Below, one piece after another: positions 12,091-24,200 of a stretch of DNA of 64,000 nt. Source of the DNA: Chrysoporthe austroafricana. Lineage: Eukaryota > Ascomycota > Sordariomycetes > Diaporthales > Cryphonectriaceae. The position numbers were made by a program, and so were the translations under genes. The stretch covers positions 3,590,383-3,654,382 of the forward strand of contig JYIP02000004.1 of NCBI GenBank assembly GCA_001051155.2. Reading direction: 5' to 3'. The notes under the pieces were generated by a model that was not told where the DNA came from, searched no databases, and worked only from the letters and a program-made list of their open reading frames with translations. Position 1 is the stretch's first letter; every line of letters starts with the position of its first letter.

Positions 12091-15000
12091 ATTACGAGCA
12101 ATAAAAAGGAATATATTATTTTGAACGCATATATTAACGGGCAATATTATAGCGTATTATTAGATAATAGCGTATAAGGAAATTTTATTTTGCCAGAAAT
12201 TGTTAATAAGGAACGGATTCTCTGAATATAGAAAAAAGACTTTTATAAACTCAATATTGTAAAAAGAAAAGCGGTTGCATATAACCTTAATATAATCGAT
12301 ATAGAAACTAATTACTTACTTATTTCGATCTAAAGCTTTATAATAAATACTATTTTCAATATTATAAATACGGCATAGCATAAGTTAATCTTAAAAATAC
12401 TTTAGTTTAAAAAATATAACCCTTATATCGATTAGATTATTAGCTAGATTTTATAAGAACTAACCGTATTTACTAAAAGGGTTATAATTAACGGAAAAAG
12501 GAAAATCCTAATTATTAAAAATAATATCAGAAATATGCGCTCTAATAAGCTTAGATATACCCTTAAAGCAAGAATATTTGCCAAACGATAAGGAAAGGTT
12601 ACGGATATCTCGAACTTACGAGTACAAATTAAAAACAGACCGAAAATTCAAATAATTAGCAATTAGCAAAAAGCTAATCCGGTATAAAGCATTATAAAAC
12701 TATATAAACTATAGAATTATAAAGAAATTCAGCTTCCAGTATAATAGGCATAAGAAAGTTACGAAAAGAGATTTGGCCTTATAAACGATAAGTACTTAAA
12801 GCTACTAGAAACCAGGATATATAGACAGAAAAAGAAAGCAAGCGAAGCAAAATACGCTTAATAGTATCTTTTATTCTTCCAAATTTCAGAAAATGAAAAA
12901 AGACCGTTACTAGAATTCAAAAACGTATTAAAAGAATATTACGAGTTCAAGAAACTATAGCAAGGGAAATTTGATACCGGTTTATTAGAATACAGCCCTT
13001 ATAATTACGAAATTCCGCTAAAAGAAAGAATTTAGCCAAAATTCTATTCTATTTACGGATTTGACAAAATAAGATTCGAAGCATTTAGGGAATATATCGA
13101 CAAAAACCTAAAAAGAGGCTATATCCGACTATTGCAATTACTCGCAAAATATTCAATCCTATTTATACTTAAAAAGAAATAGCAAGTTACGACTTTATAT
13201 AGATTATTGATAACTTAATAATATTATAATCAAAAATCGGTATTCGCTATTACTAGCGAGCGAAATAAAAGATCGGTTAATAGGATTAGAATAATTTATT
13301 ATATTCGATTTCAAAAAAAGATATTATTATATCCGGATTAAGGAAAACGATATCTGGAAAACGGTTTTCAGGATACGATATGGATATTACGAATACGTAA
13401 TTATGCTTTTCGAATTTATAAATGTATTAGCATTTTTCTAAGAGATAATTAACTATATTTTTTGCAAGTTCTTGAATATTACTATTATTATTTATTTTAA
13501 TAATATCTTTATTTTTTCCAAAAACCTTGAATTATACAAATAATACGTACGCGAAATATTCCAAACGCTATAAAATAATAAATTCTTAATCGAATTTAAC
13601 AAATGCTATTTTCATTAATAAAAAGTTAATTATTTCGGCTATATTATTAAGCCGAAACAGATTAATATGCAAGGAAATAAAGTTAAAGCAATACGAAAAT
13701 AGCTTATATTAAAGAATATTAGGAATATTAAAGCATTTTTCGGATATGCCAATTTCTACCGATAATTTATCCGAAATTATAACAAAATCGTATACCTTTT
13801 TACAGACTTTACGAAAAAAGACCGAAAATTCGAATAGACCTTTAAAATACAAAAAGCATTTAACGAAATCAAAAAACGAATTACGTTAAAACTAATTCTT
13901 TGCGAAATAAACCCAGAGAAACTTTTTGAAATCGAGACCGATATATCAGATTATGCATTTAGCAAATAATTAAACTAATAGGATAATCAAAATTATTTTA
14001 AGATTATAAGCAATTTCTCAAAAAAATTAAATAGCCTAGAACTTAATTACGGCATCTTAAATAAGGAATTAATAGCAATTGTCAAAATATTCGAAAAATA
14101 ATAACAATACTTAATCGGAACTAAATATTAAATTATAATGCATTCGGATTATAAAAATCTGATAATATTTATAACTATAAAAGTTTTGAATAAATAACAA
14201 ATCAAATAAGCAAAATTCTTCTCGCAATTCGATTTGAAAATTATTTATTATAAAGGATCCGAAAATAATAAAGCAAATGCATTTAGCAAACAAACGGATT
14301 ATTAAGGCATAAAGCTAAAAGAATTCCAAAATATCTTTTGGCAAGATAAGAATAGCAACTTTGTAAATAAAGCTAGAGAATTCAATATAGTTATTAAAAT
14401 TAGCAATAACGGGAAAAGACTAGAAAATATAATTCTTGAAAAATAAAACGAATATATCCGAAATATATATAGTATATTAGCATATAGCTATTAAAGAATC
14501 AGAGTTACGTATGAAAGAATTAAGAAATACTAGAATTCCTTAAAATTAAAGAAAAGGATTAAAAGAATCCTATAAGAATATAATAGCTGCAAGAAAAATA
14601 AGATTAAATATTATAAGCCTTATAAACTATTCTAACTATTTCCTATCCCGAAAATAGTTTGGCAATTCATTAGCTAGGATTTCATTACTAAGCTATTTCT
14701 TTTACGAAAACCTTTAATTAAAGTGCAATATAATAGTATTTTAATAATAGTTTGCAAATTAAGCAAGTACGCTTACTTCCTTCCGTATAAGGAAAGCAAT
14801 ATAGCAGAAGATCTTGCATATATATTCTTGAAAACGGTTATAGCCAATTATAGTATGCTTAAAGAAATTATTTCCGATAGAAATAGGAAATTCGTATTAA
14901 ATTTCTGGATATCGCTTACGAAACTATTCAGAATGCAATAAAAAATATCTATAGCATTCTACCTATAAACGGATAAATAAACGGAACAAACGAACCAGAT

Positions 15001-15710
15001 TATTAAATAATACTTATAGCATTATATAAATTACGAATAAGATAACTGGATTAACTTATTGCTTTTAATACAATTTGTATATAATAGCGCAAATACGAAT
15101 ACGATAAAGAAATTACTATTTTATGCGCTATACGGCTATAACCTAATAGCTTATTATAACGAATTATTAAGAGCAAATGCAAAAGTAGCAGAAAAACGAA
15201 TCAAAAGGATTAAGAAAGTCCAAAAAGAATTTCAGGAAAAACTGAAATTTATATAAGAAAGAATAACGAAATACGCTAATTCCAAAAGAATTAAAAGACT
15301 AATTTTGCAGGAAAAAAATAAGATCTATTTCGTTCGACAAAAAGAATATATTAAAATAACCAGACTTTCTTACTCGCTAAACTATAAGAAACTCGAACTA
15401 TTCAAAATACTAAGAAAAATCTCAAATATCAGTTTCGAACTTGCATTACCTTACAGAATAAAAATCCACTTAATCTTTCACATTTCGCTTCTAAAACCCG
15501 TACCCAAAACGGCCGAAACGAATATTACAGTATAAATAAAAAGCAATAAGCCAGAATACGAAATAAAGCGAATCTTTAAATATCGAAAACTAATGAATTA
15601 CAGGGAATATCTAATCAAATAGAAAAGATATTACTTAAGCGAAAATAATTGGGAACTAACTAAAAACCTGGCTAACGCAAAATAAGCATTCCAGGATTAC
15701 TAGGAAAAAG
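12091..15710 (+). pseudogene. Pol relic of B1: protease, RT, RNase H, integrase, chromodomain
   Basis: Protease: YSVLLDNSV at about 12149-12175, an altered LLDSGA active-site loop. RT: about 13000-13570, with FDFKKRYYYIRIKEN near 13300 and the catalytic box changed to YFNN near 13495. RNase H: about 13900-14300 (IETDISDYAF). Integrase zinc region: about 14510-14640. Integrase core: 14723-14941 open (LIIVCKLSKYAYFLPYKES, then EIISDRNRKF); the Glu region is QTERTNQ-like with stops near 14975. Integrase tail: 15059-15256 and 15305-15535 open, ending PYRIKIHLIFHISLLKPV. Chromodomain: about 15545-15700 (EYEIKRIFKYRKLMNYREYLI). Chromodomains steer integration to heterochromatin, which fits the nesting. 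Confidence 0.93.
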
Positions 15711-15746
15711 CAGCTATACGAAAATTCTCCTAGTAAAACGAACTAA

Positions 15747-16319
15747 TTAACCGGAAGAATATCCAATACCAGAAAAACCAGCCGTATTTTCGGGCTTAAC
15801 TTCCGAAACAATAACGGACCAATCAACCTCGGAACCAAACTGCTGCAAGGCAGCCTTAAAATCGAAACTTTCAAGAAAAGGACCTTCAGGAACAAAAAGC
15901 TTTATAGCATAACGCTCGGCTTCGGCCTTATAACGCTCCTTTTCGGCCTTTTCGGCTTCCAACCTCTCTAACTCCTCTATACTATCAATTCCCCGACAAA
16001 TAGCCCGTATTATCTTCTTATATTATATACGCTTTTGGTATCGAAAACGAAAGACTTTCTCTTCCGCCGCTTCCAGTTCATTTTCTAATTTCTTGTAATA
16101 GTAAGCCATTTTGCGCAATTCGTTAGGAATAATGCTTAGCATATCGTAACGGAAACGATTGAACCGTACGCATTTCGAATAGCGAAAAGAATCCCGTTTA
16201 GAAACCTGGCAAACCGGAATACTGCAACCCTTATAAAACGAATAAGAAGGCATTTGGACGGCATATTGAAAGATCGCCTCTAGAAAAGAATTACGGCGCT
16301 GGGTCTTAAGCGAACAATT
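15747..16319 (-). pseudogene. Antisense Cys-motif coiled-coil protein inside B1
   Basis: A single minus-strand frame of about 190 codons runs opposite to pol, between the chromodomain and the 3' LTR. It has one internal TAA (16023-16025), a likely former CAA. An ATG at 16253 gives 168 codons. From the N-terminus: NSFLEAIFQYAVQ; the motif DSFRYSKCVRFNRFRYDM, which fits a Cys-x2-Cys-x6-Cys site with two Cys turned to Tyr; a charged heptad-like coiled coil (LENELEAAEEK...ELERLEAEKAEKERYKAEAER); and a C-terminal ESFDFKAALQQFGSEVDW. It resembles small fungal proteins of CSRCVR-plus-coiled-coil type known to me only as hypotheticals. Equivalent frames exist in B0 and in both B2 copies. Its role is unknown. 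Confidence 0.72.
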
Positions 16320-16430
16320 TTTTTATACCCTACCCGATATCCTAATCAGGAAAGCACGATAAATAATAAGAAAGACTAAAAAAAGCTTACAAAAGTTAAT
16401 AGGGATATTAACCGATAGGATAAGAGATAA

Positions 16431-16865
16431 TATTATAAGCCGATATGCAAAACTAAGGAATAGCACTTCAAGTAGCCCGCTTAGCGACGGAATTTTCAGG
16501 CTTAACCGCGAAACTTAATAAATGCTTATATAAGCAAAGGGTAAAATAGATAAAATAAAGATTATTGGATTATTAAATAAGCCAGTAAGCCAGGCTTATT
16601 AGCTTATTTAATAAGCCAGTAATCTTATATTGAAGAGCTGAGTATATAAAGATTAGATATTTACCAAATAAATAACAATAGCTTTTCAGTTATCAATTTA
16701 AGTATTAATTGGACCCTATTATTGATAGTCGCTTAAGATTTATAAATATTGCGATATTCAGTAAATCGTATTCCAATATTTAAGGCTTATACTTAATACT
16801 GCTTTTATTAGTATAAACCCTTTAACTCTATAGCATATTTCAGGATTGCTATAGCGTTTATAATA
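16431..16865 (+). repeat. 3' LTR of B1 (435 bp)
   Basis: Same length as the 5' LTR and alignable end to end. It differs mainly by C-to-T/G-to-A changes. The purine-rich GATAGGATAAGAGATAA (16414-16430) directly upstream is the likely polypurine tract. It is followed by the target duplication CTAAA. Confidence 0.95.
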
Positions 16866-16870
16866 CTAAA

Positions 16871-18237
16871 GCAGTTTATAAAGCTTGTAATATTTAATCT
16901 TATTTTTCCTATAGCTATTGCATTCTCGTAAGATTATTTCAATTCTTTTTCTTAATCCTGGAAAGTTTTAATATCTTTTAATTGTTTTATATATAACTCT
17001 GATTCTTTAATAGCCGTATACTAATATGCTATATATATTTTTGATATATTCGTTCTGTTTTTCTAAAATTATATTTTCTAGTTTTTTCTTATTATTAAAG
17101 ATCTTGATAATCGTATTAAGTTCTCTAGCTTCGTTTACAAAATTGCTATCCTTATTTTATCGGAAGATATTCTAAAGCTTTTTGGATTCCGTATCTTAAT
17201 AATCCGATCGTTTACTAAATGCATTTGCTTTGCCGTTTTCGAATCTTTTGCAATAGATAATTTTTAAGTCAAATTATAAAAGGAATTCCGCTTATCTAAC
17301 TTATTATCTATTCAGGATTTTTATTATTATAAATATTATTAAGTTTTTATAATTAGAATGCATTATAATTTAATATTTAGTTCCGATTAAGTAATATTGC
17401 TATTTTTCGAATGTTTTTATAATTGCTATTAATTTTTTATTTGAAATATTATAATTGAATTTCGGGCTATTCAATTTCTTTAAGAAATTGCTTATAATCC
17501 GGAAGCGTCCTTAATTGTCTTATTAACCAAATTATTTTCCAAATGCATAGTTTAATATATCGATTTCAATTTCAAATAATCTATTTGAATTTGCTTTATA
17601 GAATATAAGTTCTGATATAACCTTTTTTTTAATTTTGTCGAATGCTTTTTATACCTTTTATATTTATTCGAATTTTCAGTTTTTTTTCGTAAAGTTTATA
17701 AAAAAGCATATAATTTTGCTATAATCCCGAATAAACTATTAATAAAAGTTAATATAATCGAAAAATGCTTTAATTTCTTTAATTTTTTCTAATATAAGCT
17801 ATTCTTTTATTGCTTAAACTTTATTTTTTTATATATTAATCTTGCTTAATTCTATTATATAACCGAAATAATTAATTTTTTATTAATAGAAATAATACTT
17901 GCTTAATTTAATAAAGAACTTATTATTTTATAAAATCTGAAATACTTATTATATATGCTGCTTATATAATTCAAAATTTCTTAAATAAATAAGGATATTA
18001 TCGAAATAAATAATAATAATAGTATTTAAGTATTTGCGGAAAATATTATTAATTATTTCTTGGAAAAATGCGGGCGCATTAATTAATCTAAAGGGTAAAA
18101 TTATATATTCAAAATGTCTATAACGAGTCCTAAATGCTATTTTCCAAATATTATTTTCTTTAATCCGGATATAATAATATCTTTTTTTGAAATCGAACGT
18201 AATAAACTAATTTATATTAATTAATCGATTTTATATT
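16871..18237 (-). pseudogene. Integrase, RNase H and RT relic of B0
   Basis: Continues the minus-strand polyprotein broken at 9552. Reading toward lower coordinates, it carries RT (about 17990-18230, including the YFDN-type box around 18010), RNase H (about 17300-17640) and the integrase zinc region (about 16900-17030). It is interrupted at ATATT by A2 and resumes at 28899. Many stops. Confidence 0.82.
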
Positions 18238-18444
18238 TGATAGTAAACGTACTGAAATATATTATAAAGCATAGTTTTCCCAAGAAAGTAAACTACGCTA
18301 AAGCCCATTAAGGCATTATATAAGCCCCCCGGTAAGGGTATAGCATTCACTTAATGAATTCACTGCATATTTACTAAGGGATTCATTATAGATTTACTAA
18401 GCGAATCTATTATAAATTCATTTCGTTTATAAGTTTTGCTATTA
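18238..18444 (-). repeat. 3' LTR of A2 (207 bp)
   Basis: On the plus strand it runs TGATAGTAAACG...GCTATTA, the RIP-altered form of TGATAG...GCTATCA. The TATA-type block GGCATTATATAAGCCCCCC (plus-strand reading) is conserved with the other family A LTRs. Confidence 0.93.
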
Positions 18445-18609
18445 ATTGCCGGCCTTTTATAACCTTTATCCACAAAAGAAGCTAACTGTTAGAAACGTTT
18501 TGGATAGCAGTAGTACGATATAATAAGACTCTGGGTTATACGGCAAGGAAAAGCATAATAGCATTATTGGATAAAAGAGATTATATAGGAAATAACAATC
18601 GTTTTATAA

Positions 18610-18730
18610 AGCCGACTCGTGCTAGAATTCTAATAGGTAAACGTGCCTATGCCGAAGATTTGAATAATAAATATGCTTATATTAGAGATTAAAAGAAAAC
18701 CTGCTTATACCGGGAGCTTAGAATTGATCC
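18610..18730 (-). repeat. 29-30 bp tandem repeat of A2
   Basis: Reverse-complement counterpart of the array at 7740-7850 of A1. The units keep the TATAAGCA/CGGCATA core and spacing. It lies between the third frame and the 3' LTR. Confidence 0.55.
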
Positions 18731-18751
18731 TTTACTATAATCGGTTTATAT

Positions 18752-21016
18752 TTAGGGTAAATAAATATATATAATACTTGTATATAATAAGGCTAGCCGA
18801 TATCCAAGTATATTTCGGTAATGCTTAATTATATTTATTGCCGAAATATTTGGTATAAATATAACCAAAAACCAAAATTGTTCGTAAATATTAATAGAAA
18901 ATATAGCTTTCAGATAATAGGGTATTAAATGAGTATAATAATAGTAAATGTAAAATAAAATTATAATAAGATATATCGGTACGCAAAGCCGATAGCCGCA
19001 TATAATCGTTATATAGCGATATCGTAACCAGTTTTTAATATAAATAGCTAAATTCATAAATTATTAGAAAAAAGCAGCACTATATATTACTAATAATATT
19101 ATATCGATAAATAATAGCAATATTTATTAATTAGGAATAATTTCCCGGGCTTTAGCAATAGCTTTAAGGTTTAATAAGTTGCGAAAGAATATAGCAAATA
19201 GTTTTTCTTTTCCGATATAATCGCAAAAATCGGTATAATTATAAATATTAAGCTGCAAAATCTTAACTAGCCTATACGCTTGGATATAAGACTTGAGGCC
19301 TATTATGCGATTTTGGCATTGCAAAAACCGGGTAGCGCTAAAATAATTTTTATTTTCGTTAGCTTATTTCTGAAAGGTAGCATTAAAATCGTAATCTATA
19401 TTATTTTTGGTAAAGACAATCTTAATAGCCTTGAAATCGTATTCGAAATGGAAGATTTGGTTTATAATGAAATATAAGCCCGACCGGTTAGATAAGACAG
19501 TAAGATTAAAATCGCGGAACTAAATAACGAATTCGTATATATATTCTCTTATAGTAAAAGGGAAGAAGTATTAGATACAATTATCGTAAATTCCGATAAT
19601 GCCGAACTTAATATTATTATAAATAACGAAATTGTCAATAACGTAAAGACAGTTAGTACCGAAATTGCTTCCTTAAATGAAATTATAGCATATATATTCT
19701 TTGGATATATAGAAAGCTAGCATACGGTAATATACCGCGATTTCGGCTTTAGTAGCTTTGGATTTGGGATTATATTTAATAAATAAAGCGGGGATAGCAC
19801 AAAATATAATTCGCAAAAGCAGGATATTATTAATACTGGCTTGAGAAGCTTTGCTTGGTATAGCCAATAGATTAGCTATGCTCGGTAAGTTATTTTCGGT
19901 CAGATCGATAATATCGTTTATAATTCGATAGCGTTTGGCTAGCATTATAAAATTTCATTCTATTATAGCAAATAAGCTTAGATTAACGACCGGCATAATA
20001 AGCTTAAAAGCTTTAAGCTTGGCCAAGACTGGCTTAATATTCTTGGCTATTTTCTTTTAAGTAGCAAGGGCTATATTATAACTATATTCGTAAACTATAA
20101 CGATTTCTGCTATATTAACTGCATAGCGCATAGTATTTACTTCCCTTTTAGTAAAGTTGCCGCGATTGCTTAATATTGTTTATTCCGTTTTATCTTTAAT
20201 ATAACGGCTATGCCTATCTCGTAAGCAATCGTCTTTCGAAATTATAATAGGAAATAGGACGCGATAAGCTATTGATAAGGTATATAGGGCAAGGATAAGA
20301 TTATAAACGGTAAGTAAATTCGGGATAAATTCAAGCGATATTCTTTTAATAAAGTTATTTATTAGTCTATTATTTATATCCTTATTCGTAATAGCATCCG
20401 TACTAATAAGGGTGCCTGGATAAAGCTCTTATTTTTCGTAAATAGGGCTGGAACGGTCGATTTACGATAGCATAAAATACCGTAAAATAAGCTCTTAAGC
20501 TTCCTTAATAATTAGCGGCCGATCAATATTGCCGCTATTTAGCTCGGTATTAGGAATATAGATATTATATTCGACTTTTCGGTTTATTATATCGGTATAA
20601 TCCTTACTAATTAGCGCTTGACGAAAAGCTATTATATAAGCTTTCTAATAGCGAAAGAAATCGCTCAAATAGTTTTTCGTTATATAAATATTATAGTAGA
20701 AACGGCTTTCGCTATTATACAAGTATATAGCCTACCGATATCCTTCCAGGAAGAGGCAGTCCTTAAGCAATACTTTATAAACGTATTTGGCATACTATAT
20801 AATCTTGCTTTTTCGGCAAACCTTGGAAAGTTCTTCCTGGGATATAAAGTATAGTACCGCATAGAAATTGAGCATAGCTAAATATACTATTTCTTATTAA
20901 TCTTAGTCTTATAGCAAGGCATTTACGGAAAGATACGACTTGATAATCGCATAATGCATTTTGGTTTTAATAATATTAATAGCCTTATTAATACAGTCCT
21001 TACGGGTTTATAGAAG
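18752..21016 (-). pseudogene. Third reading frame of family A (env position), copy A2
   Basis: One minus-strand frame of 755 codons follows pol and ends at a stop at 18752. Open pieces in this same frame are 19673-19945, 19127-19324 and 18752-19057. The last is strongly hydrophobic (e.g. YLIIILFYIYYYYTHLIPYY). Within 20680-20862 a different frame is also open by chance. It aligns throughout with A1 (5453-7708) and A3 (30243-32507). The product is not recognised. Confidence 0.6.
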
Positions 21017-21279
21017 CTTAGCAAAGTAAAGCGAAATTGATAATAATGCTAGCCTAATACCCAAAAATAGTATTTAAAAATATAATAAAAGGTAATAATA
21101 ATAAGGCAATGCAGCTAGCTATAATGGGTAAATAAGAATAATAGTCGTAAGCGCGCTAATAAGAAAAAGAAAACAAAGTAAATTCATTAGCAATTTACGA
21201 AATAATAGCTTTTTGCATTCGCTAGAAATTCACTTGCCTTATTTAGCAATTGCTTTTACCCCAATACGCGCTTATTGCG

Positions 21280-24200
21280 TTACGAGTTCTTTCGATTTCT
21301 TAGAATAAATGGATTAGCTTATTCCAATATACCTTCTGTTCGTAAATCGCGTTTTGGCCTGCCTCGTTTTCGTAAGGCAATTATAATAATATCTCTTAGT
21401 TCAGGGACTTTTTCTGCTAATAGCCGCTTTCGCTTTGCTCTTTCTTGCAATTCGGCTATAGCTTTGCATTTCCGTTCGAAATTATATATTATTTCGTCCG
21501 CATTTAAAGCATTACGGAATATCTATATATTATAATAGCTAGAGTAATTCATTTATTTTATTAAGTATTCAATTCTGCGCGGATTATATTTATACTTTCG
21601 CTTATAGCGGCTAATTATCTTTTCCAGCTTATAATATCGGTAATTTTCCAAATATTTCTCGATATCCGGATTTTTTAGCATATTTATTAAATTCTAATAT
21701 ATAAAATTACGTTTATAGAAATCCGTTTTAAGAAGGTTTGCAAGCATTAATTATATTATCGAGATTACTGGATAAATATTTATATAAAAAGCTAATTTCA
21801 ATTTATATATTAAATTCCCTATTTTTCGAATAATTTAAAAAAGTCTTATCCTTTATTATAAAAACTTTAGAAATAAGTTATTTAGCAATAAATACCCGTA
21901 GCCTAAGCGAATATATATTCAATTATTTAGTTTAAAAATTATTTAGCAATAATGCTTATTATATTGCAATTTGGCTATTATTTGCATTTCGGCAATGAAA
22001 AATTAAGCTTTTTCCTAGAAAACTTCTCTTACTAAGAATATTATATCCTTTATTTATTAGCCCGATAATAAATTGAATCCGAATAGCATTTGGCTAGCTA
22101 AATATTTTATAGCTTAGTTATATGCATTATTCAAGTTAAATTGTAATGCCAGTATTATCTCGGTTTATTCTGCATTAGGGTAAGCAGTTATAAAATACCG
22201 AATTGCTATTTTAATTATTTAGTTTTTTATTTCAGATTGCCCGTCCGTTTGCGGATATAAGGCAATAGAATAAGCAAGTTTCGTTCCGATAGCTTTCTAT
22301 AAATATCTCTAGAATTTCGATAAGAATTTCGAATTTTTATTTGAAATAATCCTTTTGAATATTCCCTAGCTAATAATATAAAATATTCGTAAAATAAAAG
22401 TTGCTTAATCTGCTATAATATATATTGTATTGCCTAATATAATAATTATAGCTTTGGAATATTTATCTGTAATTGTAAGAAATGCATTCAAGTATAGCAT
22501 TTTAGCCAAGGCCTATATAATATTTATAAATAATATTATCGGTAATCCTATAATAAAGTCTATAGTAATAGTATAGAATAGGATTAATAGAAATAATATA
22601 GGCTGCATTTCTTTTAAAGGTTATTATAAATCGTTTTTATTCTCGTTATAAGCTCGATATATCGATATATAATTGCGTATTTTGGCATAGCAGTATTTGA
22701 TAACGAATCGATCCGTTAAATCGTATTATACGCAGTTTATACCGAAATAGTATTTTCTATCGTAAGCTTCTTTAATGAAATCTAATGCTACTTTATTCGG
22801 GATATATAATCATTATTTCTTATAATAATCTTTGAGAAATAATAAGCTATTATAATCTAATATGAAAAGTAATCGGGCAATCTTATTTGGATTTTTTAAT
22901 TATTCGATTATTCTGGACTATAAAAAGTATTTTTCGTATCCTTTCTTAATACGCCTTTTTATTTCGCTATTTATAGATATTTTACTGAGAATTTGGATAA
23001 GTTCGTCTTTTTATATCTTATCTAAAATGCCCTTATTATCGATAGGTTTCTGGGTAAATAGCAATCTTGATATGGCATTTGCGAGAATATTCGACCTTCC
23101 TGATATATAATATACTTTCAAGTCGAATTAGCTTAAGTATTTCGAAATGAAAATTAGCCGCATATTTGCTTTAGTCTTATCTACCGTATTTATAAATAAT
23201 AAATGGATAATACTAATTATTATTGCATAATTAATAAGGATATAAATTAGCTTAGCTCGGTTCGATCTTATTATTATTCGCAATTTTCGTACTAGCTATA
23301 CTAGATAGGCTATTTCTAGCTCTATAAGCCAGTACTTTCATTCTATTTCATTAATCGTTTTGCTCAAATAAAGAATTGGTTATATGGCTATATTTGCTAT
23401 TAGCAATATTCCGTTCTATATATAATCATTTGCTAATTGGAAAATAATGCCTGAAAACCTTATTTCTTTAAATGCATCCAGCTAGATAAAGAGAAGTTTG
23501 TCTAGGATATAGTAAAATAAAGCATTTTTAGCTTCCAAAGCTATTTTGAAATCGTAAAAACTATTAATTTTGTCTAATATTAAATCGAAAATAGCTTGCA
23601 TAATATAGTTTCGCTATCCTATACCTGAAAATAAACAGTTCGATTAGCAAGCCTTATTTAATATTTTAATTTTCTTTCTCTGAAATAAATTAACTCTATA
23701 ATTATATCTAGGAATTAAATAGCGTAAGTATCCTATAAATTCAATAAACCTTTCTAGTTACTAGAATATTTTGGGGAATTCCAAATCGCGAATAGCTTAT
23801 ATCCGGTATTCCGTATTGGAAATTCCGAATCCGTTTACCTTGAATCCTAAAATCTGGACTGAAAAATATCCAAGAAATAATTTGAGTCTAGTTAATGAAA
23901 TATTTTTGCATAAAAATAGCGAGAAGATAGTTTGTAAATATCGCAAATAGTTTTGTTTTATAATTAAATGGATAACGATATCGTTTATAAAAGCGGAAGT
24001 AAACTTATAATATAATCGTAAGAATTGATTTATAAAATGCTGGATATAGGATAATAAATTTCGAAATCTTATAAATAGAACTTTTATCCTTTTTTAATTA
24101 CGATAATTAATAATAGTAAATCGGTTTCTATAATCTGGATATATTAAGAATTAATAGAAAAATTGCTATATATTTATTACCGTAATATATATTTTTCTTC

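Larger units (their letters stand above)
9553..16865 (+). mobile_element. Complete family B (type B1) Ty3/gypsy element, 7,313 bp
   Basis: Two 435 bp LTRs (9553-9987 and 16431-16865), each TGTTATA-like to TATAATA, enclose gag, protease, RT, RNase H, integrase, a chromodomain and an antisense frame. A perfect 5 bp duplication CTAAA flanks the element (9548-9552 and 16866-16870), as usual for Ty3/gypsy. The host on both sides is the integrase region of B0, so this is a family B element inside another family B element. It is somewhat less degraded than its neighbours. Confidence 0.96.
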
